20,372 nucleotides of DNA from Burkholderiales bacterium (GTDB lineage Bacteria > Pseudomonadota > Gammaproteobacteria > Burkholderiales > Usitatibacteraceae), in assembly GCA_014378085.1 (NCBI GenBank), contig JACMOJ010000065.1, positions 1 through 20,372 of the forward strand, given 5' to 3'. This document shows, one piece after another, positions 16,802-20,372 of the stretch. Numbering within the stretch: position 1 is the first letter of the stretch; each line of letters begins with the position of its first letter. The position numbers were made by a program, and so were the translations under genes. Under the pieces are notes generated by a model. The model did not search any database and was not told the DNA's origin. It saw only the letters and a list, made by a program, of their open reading frames with translations.

Positions 16802-17689
16802 ATGGCAATGAAGGTGGTTGACCTGGAGCAAGGCACGCCGCAGTGGTTAGCCTGGCGAAGAGCAGGTATTGGCGCATCAGAGGCACCGGTCATCATGGGC
16901 TTGAGCCCGTGGTGTACGCCCACATTACTGTGGCTGCGCAAGCGGGGGCTCGCGCCAGAGCAAGCCTCAAACCCGCGCATGGCAAGAGGGCATGCTCTTG
17001 AGCCAATTGCGCGCAAACGGTACGAGCTGATGCGCAACGAGATCATGACGCCGGCCATTGCGGAGTCAGGCGAGTTTTCGTTTATCCGTGCATCGTTCGA
17101 TGGTCTCTCGCTGTCGGGTGAACTGGTTCTCGAAATTAAATGTCCGGGTGAACGCGATCACACAACCGCACTGAACGGCACCGTGCCGCAAAAATACATA
17201 CCGCAAATCATGCAGCAGCTCTACGTAGCTGAGGCGGACGTTTGTGACTATGTCAGCTACGACGGCATCAACGATCCCGTCATTTTGCGTGTCAATCGCG
17301 ATCAGTCGTACATTGATCGACTGGTGGATGAATTGCAGCGGTTCTGGGATTGTGTTCATTCCGGCGTGCAACCCACGTCGCAGACGTGGACTGTTGCGGC
17401 CGATCGGTGGTTGCGTGCGGACAAGGCGCTCATTGCAGCAAAGGCTGCATACGCCGAAGCTACGGACGCGCTCGAAGTGTTGATGCCACCGGGAGTCTCC
17501 TGGATGGCTGATAACGGGGTCATGGCGGAATACAAACCAAGGGCTGGCACATGCGACTACGACCGGTTGCTCGCAGCCCACCAGGTGCCTTTGACCGCGA
17601 AGGATGCGTATCGCAAGAAGAGTTCTCGCGTCTTCGACGTCATGCCGATTCCCTATAGCGCCGCGATCACCAAAGCTACGTTGCAATGA
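16802..17689 (+). CDS. YqaJ/lambda-exonuclease-type recombination nuclease
   Basis: A 295-residue protein from the ATG at 16802, fixed by CAGGAG 8 nt upstream; the open frame extends further up but without support. YqaJ-type PD-(D/E)XK motifs are in order: QGTPQWLAWRRAGIGASEAP (11-30), ARGHALEPIARKRYE (61-75, with E67), ASFDG (D100), LEIKCP (E111, K113) and IMQQLYV (Q138). All catalytic positions are present. Family knowledge: these enzymes degrade one strand of duplex DNA 5' to 3' and work with a single-strand annealing protein in phage or element recombination. No annealing partner lies in the window. The remaining part (about 210-295) is a less conserved helical extension. The gene has its own leader hairpin and its own terminator, and is divergent from the LexA-controlled SRAP operon. 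Confidence 0.92.
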   Translation: MAMKVVDLEQGTPQWLAWRRAGIGASEAPVIMGLSPWCTPTLLWLRKRGLAPEQASNPRMARGHALEPIARKRYELMRNEIMTPAIAESGEFSFIRASFDGLSLSGELVLEIKCPGERDHTTALNGTVPQKYIPQIMQQLYVAEADVCDYVSYDGINDPVILRVNRDQSYIDRLVDELQRFWDCVHSGVQPTSQTWTVAADRWLRADKALIAAKAAYAEATDALEVLMPPGVSWMADNGVMAEYKPRAGTCDYDRLLAAHQVPLTAKDAYRKKSSRVFDVMPIPYSAAITKATLQ

Positions 17690-17759
17690 GCTGACATCGC
17701 CTCGCACACCCGCGTGAGGCTGACGTGTTGTCTCTTGATCGCGGTCAACACAAACCAAC

Positions 17760-17793
17760 CCCCTCATTCGCTTCGCGTTTGAGGGGCTTTTTT
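17760..17793 (+). terminator. Rho-independent terminator after nuclease gene
   Basis: Stem CCCCTCA/TGAGGGG (17760-17766 and 17780-17786) with an inner CGC-TTC-GCG helix, then six T (17788-17793). Confidence 0.9.
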
Positions 17794-17797
17794 ATAC

Positions 17798-17863
17798 CTG
17801 TCCGTGTCGCGCGCACCTACAAAGCAAGCATCTTCGATGGGCGAAGAGACTTTTTCACAGGAG
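17798..17863 (+). promoter_or_regulatory. Repeated leader element, copy 2
   Basis: Contains CTGTCC (17798-17803), GCACCTAC (from 17813), the hairpin TCTTCG-ATGGG-CGAAGA (17831-17847) and CAGGAG (17858-17863), 6 nt before ATG. The stem differs from copy 1 by paired changes, while the ATGGG loop is unchanged. Confidence 0.8.
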
Positions 17864-17869
17864 CACCAC

Positions 17870-18376
17870 ATGGCAATCACAATGACAATTTTTCAGCATC
17901 ACGCCAACGGCGTTCAGAAAGTATGGATCCGCACGGCCAACGCTTACGGCATGGCCACGCTACAACGTCCCCGCGTGACACGGACAGGCGTCGCATCATC
18001 CGCGTCCCTGTCGAAACTGACCGAACTACGTCACAAAGAAGGATTTAACCTGACGCTCGGCATCACGGGAATTCGCTGCGCCACGGCCGAATCGGAAAAG
18101 CAGGCCATTAGCGACACAACGATTCTGCTACGCACGATGTATGCAGGTGGCCTGTATTTTGGCAACGCCGACAACCTCAAACGCTTTGGGATCGACGCGT
18201 ACTGGGAATCACTGCTGGACCGCGTCTGCGATTGGCCCGGTGCTCGCGGCACAGTGGCCGACCTGCGAGAGGAGTACCTGCTTGCGTTCGAGCCAGCACC
18301 GTCTCATCAAGCAAGGTCATCGTTCGTCATGCCGAACGCCTTGCGCGTTGCCGCCGGGTCTGTGTGGGCCTTCTAG
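17870..18376 (+). CDS. Unknown protein, paralogous to the partial gene at 19975
   Basis: A 168-residue protein from the ATG at 17870, with CAGGAG 6 nt upstream. No known domain recognised, no signal peptide and no membrane segment, so probably cytoplasmic. Its first 70 residues resemble the start of the protein at 19975: QKVWIRTANAYGMATL against PKMWIRSHSARAWGSM, then SLSKLTELRHKEGFNLTLGI-TGIRC against VLRRTADKKVQDGGYKLMMGM-PGFLC. It has its own leader hairpin and terminator, between the nuclease and AAA+ genes. A role in the same DNA-processing module is inferred from context. Confidence 0.8.
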   Translation: MAITMTIFQHHANGVQKVWIRTANAYGMATLQRPRVTRTGVASSASLSKLTELRHKEGFNLTLGITGIRCATAESEKQAISDTTILLRTMYAGGLYFGNADNLKRFGIDAYWESLLDRVCDWPGARGTVADLREEYLLAFEPAPSHQARSSFVMPNALRVAAGSVWAF

Positions 18377-18387
18377 CCGACACATCC

Positions 18388-18420
18388 AACCTCAAAACGC
18401 TTCGCGTTCTGAGGTTTTTT
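18388..18420 (+). terminator. Rho-independent terminator
   Basis: Stem AACCTCA/TGAGGTT (18388-18394 and 18410-18416) with inner AACGC-TTC-GCGTT, ending in six T (18415-18420). Confidence 0.9.
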
Positions 18421-18431
18421 CATACCCGCGA

Positions 18432-18497
18432 CTGTCCACCGCACCTCCTCGGCATAGGCATGTCTTTCGATGGGCGAAAGGCGTTCTACTTCAGGAG
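18432..18497 (+). promoter_or_regulatory. Repeated leader element, copy 3
   Basis: Contains CTGTCC (18432-18437), GCACCTCC (from 18441), GCATAG (18452-18457), the hairpin CTTTCG-ATGGG-CGAAAG (18464-18480) and CAGGAG (18492-18497), 6 nt before ATG. Confidence 0.8.
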
Positions 18498-18503
18498 CAC
18501 TTA

Positions 18504-19475
18504 ATGGACACAACAAACACGACGGTCGTAACGCGAACCATACGTGAAGTTTTTGCAATGCCGAGCGACGCCCAGGTCGAAATCCGACCCCAGGCACACC
18601 CCTTGGTCCCGCGCAATAACCCTCATTTCACTTTTGCCAAGGAATCTCTGCGCAAGTTGTTGATGTGGGTTGCTGGTGCATTGGCCGAACCGGGTCTCTG
18701 GGTATCGGGTCCTACGGGCGCTGGAAAATCATCGTTGATCGAACAGTTCTCCAGTCGACTCAATATTCCGGTTTTTCGGGTTCCGTGTACTGGCAGAACA
18801 ACGCTCGACGACCTGCTCGGCGGAATGCAAATTTCGCAGGCAGGTGGTATGCACTGGGTCGATGGCCCCATCATCGCAGCTATGCGCATCGGTGGCGTGC
18901 TTTTGCTCGACGAATGGGATCTCGTATCACCGTCGGAAAGCACCGGTCTCAACACGATACTCGACGGCGCACCCGTGCTTATCAAAAGCACCGGGGAGTA
19001 TGTTGTCGCGCATCCGGATTTTCGGGTCGCTGCAACAGGTAACACGTTTGGCTGGAGCGACGCTTCGCACGCGGGTTATCGAGCGGTGCAAAAGCAAAAT
19101 CTGGCGTCGCTGGATCGCTTTGCTTCACTCTCGGTCACCTACCTTGACGAAGCCACTGAAATCGCTGTCCTTACCAAGACGGTGCCTGATGTCGCGCCGA
19201 TTGCCGAGCAACTGGTGCAGATCGCGAACAAAGTGCGCGGTGACTTCATCTCAGGTGTCGGAACTGAAAAACTGAGCAACGTCATCTCAACGCGTGGTCT
19301 CATACGTTGGGCACGAGCGACCGTTGCGTTTTCTGCTGTGGCCGCACTCGACACGTCGTTCGTGGCAGCTATTGAGGGTCTGCGCTTTGCGCTCCTCGAT
19401 AAATGGCCGAAACACGAGGCGGAGGCAGTGCTTACCGCCTACGAAGCGATCACCGGCACGAAAGTGCGACGGTAG
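18504..19475 (+). CDS. AAA+ ATPase, CobS/MoxR-like
   Basis: A 323-residue protein from the ATG at 18504, with CAGGAG 6 nt upstream. Walker A GPTGAGKS (69-76), Walker B VLLLDEWD (132-139), sensor 1 ATGN (N180) and an arginine-finger candidate in SLDRF (R205). This matches the MoxR/CobS branch of AAA+ ATPases; the best-known members load metal into or remodel a VWA-domain partner. The N-terminal 45 residues, with REVFAMP, are like CobS-type proteins. Family knowledge: ICEs of the SXT/R391 type carry CobS-like and CobT-like genes beside exonuclease and annealing-protein genes, which this layout recalls. A VWA or CobT-like partner is expected nearby but is not in the window. True cobalt chelatase activity is unlikely in this context. 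It has its own leader and terminator. Confidence 0.88.
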   Translation: MDTTNTTVVTRTIREVFAMPSDAQVEIRPQAHPLVPRNNPHFTFAKESLRKLLMWVAGALAEPGLWVSGPTGAGKSSLIEQFSSRLNIPVFRVPCTGRTTLDDLLGGMQISQAGGMHWVDGPIIAAMRIGGVLLLDEWDLVSPSESTGLNTILDGAPVLIKSTGEYVVAHPDFRVAATGNTFGWSDASHAGYRAVQKQNLASLDRFASLSVTYLDEATEIAVLTKTVPDVAPIAEQLVQIANKVRGDFISGVGTEKLSNVISTRGLIRWARATVAFSAVAALDTSFVAAIEGLRFALLDKWPKHEAEAVLTAYEAITGTKVRR

Positions 19476-19523
19476 TCGACTATCGCTCGGAGAATCACTT
19501 CACCGAGACCCTCCCCATCCCCC

Positions 19524-19554
19524 AACCCCGCAACGCATCGCGTTCCGGGGTTTT
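19524..19554 (+). terminator. Rho-independent terminator after AAA+ gene
   Basis: Stem AACCCCG/CGGGGTT (19524-19530 and 19546-19552) with inner AACGC-ATC-GCGTT and a T4 tail. Same inner core as the two terminators upstream. Confidence 0.8.
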
Positions 19555-19607
19555 ACTTGCCCGGCTTTCTCTGCCTGGCGTTGGACGTTCCCGTCGACCA
19601 CCAGCGC

Positions 19608-19676
19608 GTGTCAAGCGCACCTGCTTTTGCATAGAACACCTTTCGATGGGCGAAAGAAGGTTCTCTTCAACAGGAG
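19608..19676 (+). promoter_or_regulatory. Repeated leader element, copy 4
   Basis: Contains GTGTCA (19608-19613), GCACCTGC (from 19617), GCATAG (19629-19634), the hairpin CTTTCG-ATGGG-CGAAAG (19640-19656) and CAGGAG (19671-19676), 5 nt before ATG. Confidence 0.8.
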
Positions 19677-19681
19677 TAATC

Positions 19682-19978
19682 ATGAAAATCAAAGATGGCG
19701 ACACGGTCGAACTGCGAGTGGCTGTGCCTCTCAAAGACTACTTTTACTGCGCCTGGCTGGATCGCGGGCAGTACCACTCTGCTGACATTTTGCCAGGCAC
19801 GCGTGGCACGGTGATCCGTTCTCATACACCGTGTGTGACGACCCGAGCCGGCGAGCCGTACTTTGCCAACATTGATGTCGATGTTGGCGCAGGACAAATC
19901 GTGCGGATACGACCCCTGCATTCGCAAATCAAAGTCATCAGCCCTGAAACAAAGCGGGATCGAGGGCCGCGCAAATGA
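19682..19978 (+). CDS. Small unknown protein, beta-rich
   Basis: A 98-residue protein from the ATG at 19682, with CAGGAG 5 nt upstream. The longer open frame upstream runs through the AAA+ gene end and terminator and is not credible. Alternating strands with a central PGTRGTVIRS turn (about 38-47) and VGAGQIVRIRP (about 68-78) suggest a small SH3- or KOW-like barrel, by appearance only. The end is basic (KRDRGPRK). No signal peptide. Its stop overlaps the next ATG (ATGA), so the two genes are translationally coupled and share leader copy 4. Confidence 0.75.
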   Translation: MKIKDGDTVELRVAVPLKDYFYCAWLDRGQYHSADILPGTRGTVIRSHTPCVTTRAGEPYFANIDVDVGAGQIVRIRPLHSQIKVISPETKRDRGPRK

Positions 19979-20372
19979 TCGAGCTGTATATCAACGAACA
20001 AATCGGTTCGGGTAACGCCCCCAAGATGTGGATTCGCTCGCACTCGGCGCGGGCCTGGGGTTCGATGTCAAAGCCAGGGCTGCCCGATGGGAAGCTGTCT
20101 GGGCCTGCGGTGTTGAGGCGTACCGCTGACAAAAAAGTACAAGACGGTGGCTACAAGTTGATGATGGGAATGCCGGGGTTTCTGTGTGATCCTGATATCG
20201 AGTTGATCGTCACAATCGGGGTCGGTGTGATGCTGCGAAGTGCCTATCAAGGGGCTCGTTTCACGCCATTCCCGGAGATCGACAACCGACGGTGCCTGGA
20301 TACCCTGGCAACGGTTGCGCATGCAATCGCCCATCAGGCGGAGCTCACGCGCGGATCGCGCATGCGCCTCAC
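19975..20372 (+). CDS. Unknown protein, paralogue of the gene at 17870 (partial, runs off right edge)
   Basis: The frame opens at the ATG at 19975, overlapping the preceding stop by ATGA, and stays open to the end of the window (132 full codons: MIELYINEQIGSGNAPKMWI...). It has no leader hairpin of its own. The first 70 residues resemble the product of 17870-18376: the K[VM]WIR motif near residue 18, then a GxxL..GxxGxxC pattern. No known domain seen. It continues outside the window, so its length is unknown. Confidence 0.8.
   Translation, partial: MIELYINEQIGSGNAPKMWIRSHSARAWGSMSKPGLPDGKLSGPAVLRRTADKKVQDGGYKLMMGMPGFLCDPDIELIVTIGVGVMLRSAYQGARFTPFPEIDNRRCLDTLATVAHAIAHQAELTRGSRMRL

Noticed and set aside
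17066..17767. A 233-codon minus-strand open frame opposite the nuclease gene
   Set aside because: The plus strand carries a complete YqaJ-type motif set; this frame has none.

Overview
The window looks like part of a moderately GC-rich proteobacterial genome, probably beta- or gammaproteobacterial. The clues are a CTG-N10-CAG LexA box, strong Shine-Dalgarno sites, Sec signal peptides, an RHS giant and a dockerin-like secreted protein. Genus cannot be read from the sequence. It divides into two parts.

Left part (1-14802) is an extracytoplasmic RHS/protease locus. On the minus strand, in order of transcription, lie an ECF sigma factor (10366-9704), a single-pass membrane protein that is probably its anti-sigma factor (9687-8980), a 1860-residue Sec-exported RHS protein (8814-3232), and a long multidomain secreted protein that runs off the left edge (3136-1). 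The last has no stop inside the window. Divergent from the sigma factor is an exported TPR-CHAT caspase-like protease (10550 onward). An in-frame TGA at 13271-13273 cuts its CHAT domain between catalytic His and catalytic Cys. Convergent with it, 4 nt away, is an exported caspase/metacaspase (14615-13596). Just upstream of the caspase is a 37-codon remnant of a second CHAT gene. It shares a perfect 56-bp inverted repeat with the intact CHAT gene, so the caspase gene sits in a potentially invertible segment.

Boundary (14803-15567) is mostly non-coding. It holds one small exported protein (15282-15073).

Right part (15568-20372) resembles the recombination module of an integrative/conjugative element or phage. 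On the minus strand a LexA-box promoter drives a small unknown gene and an SRAP-family (YedK-like) protein. On the plus strand are a YqaJ/lambda-exonuclease-type nuclease, an unknown protein, a CobS/MoxR-like AAA+ ATPase, a small unknown protein and a partial unknown protein paralogous to the first. The most striking feature is that four consecutive plus-strand units each begin with the same leader: an upstream GCAC(C)T box, then a hairpin with invariant ATGGG loop and covarying stem, then CAGGAG and ATG. Three of these units are separated by terminators that share a common inner stem. This looks like a shared cis-regulatory RNA or promoter element that makes a regulon of monocistronic units.

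Functional reading (inference): in the left part, envelope caspase-like proteases may control a sigma/anti-sigma pair that governs the RHS and secreted-protein genes. In the right part, SOS-induced SRAP and a nuclease/ATPase set would serve DNA processing of a mobile element.
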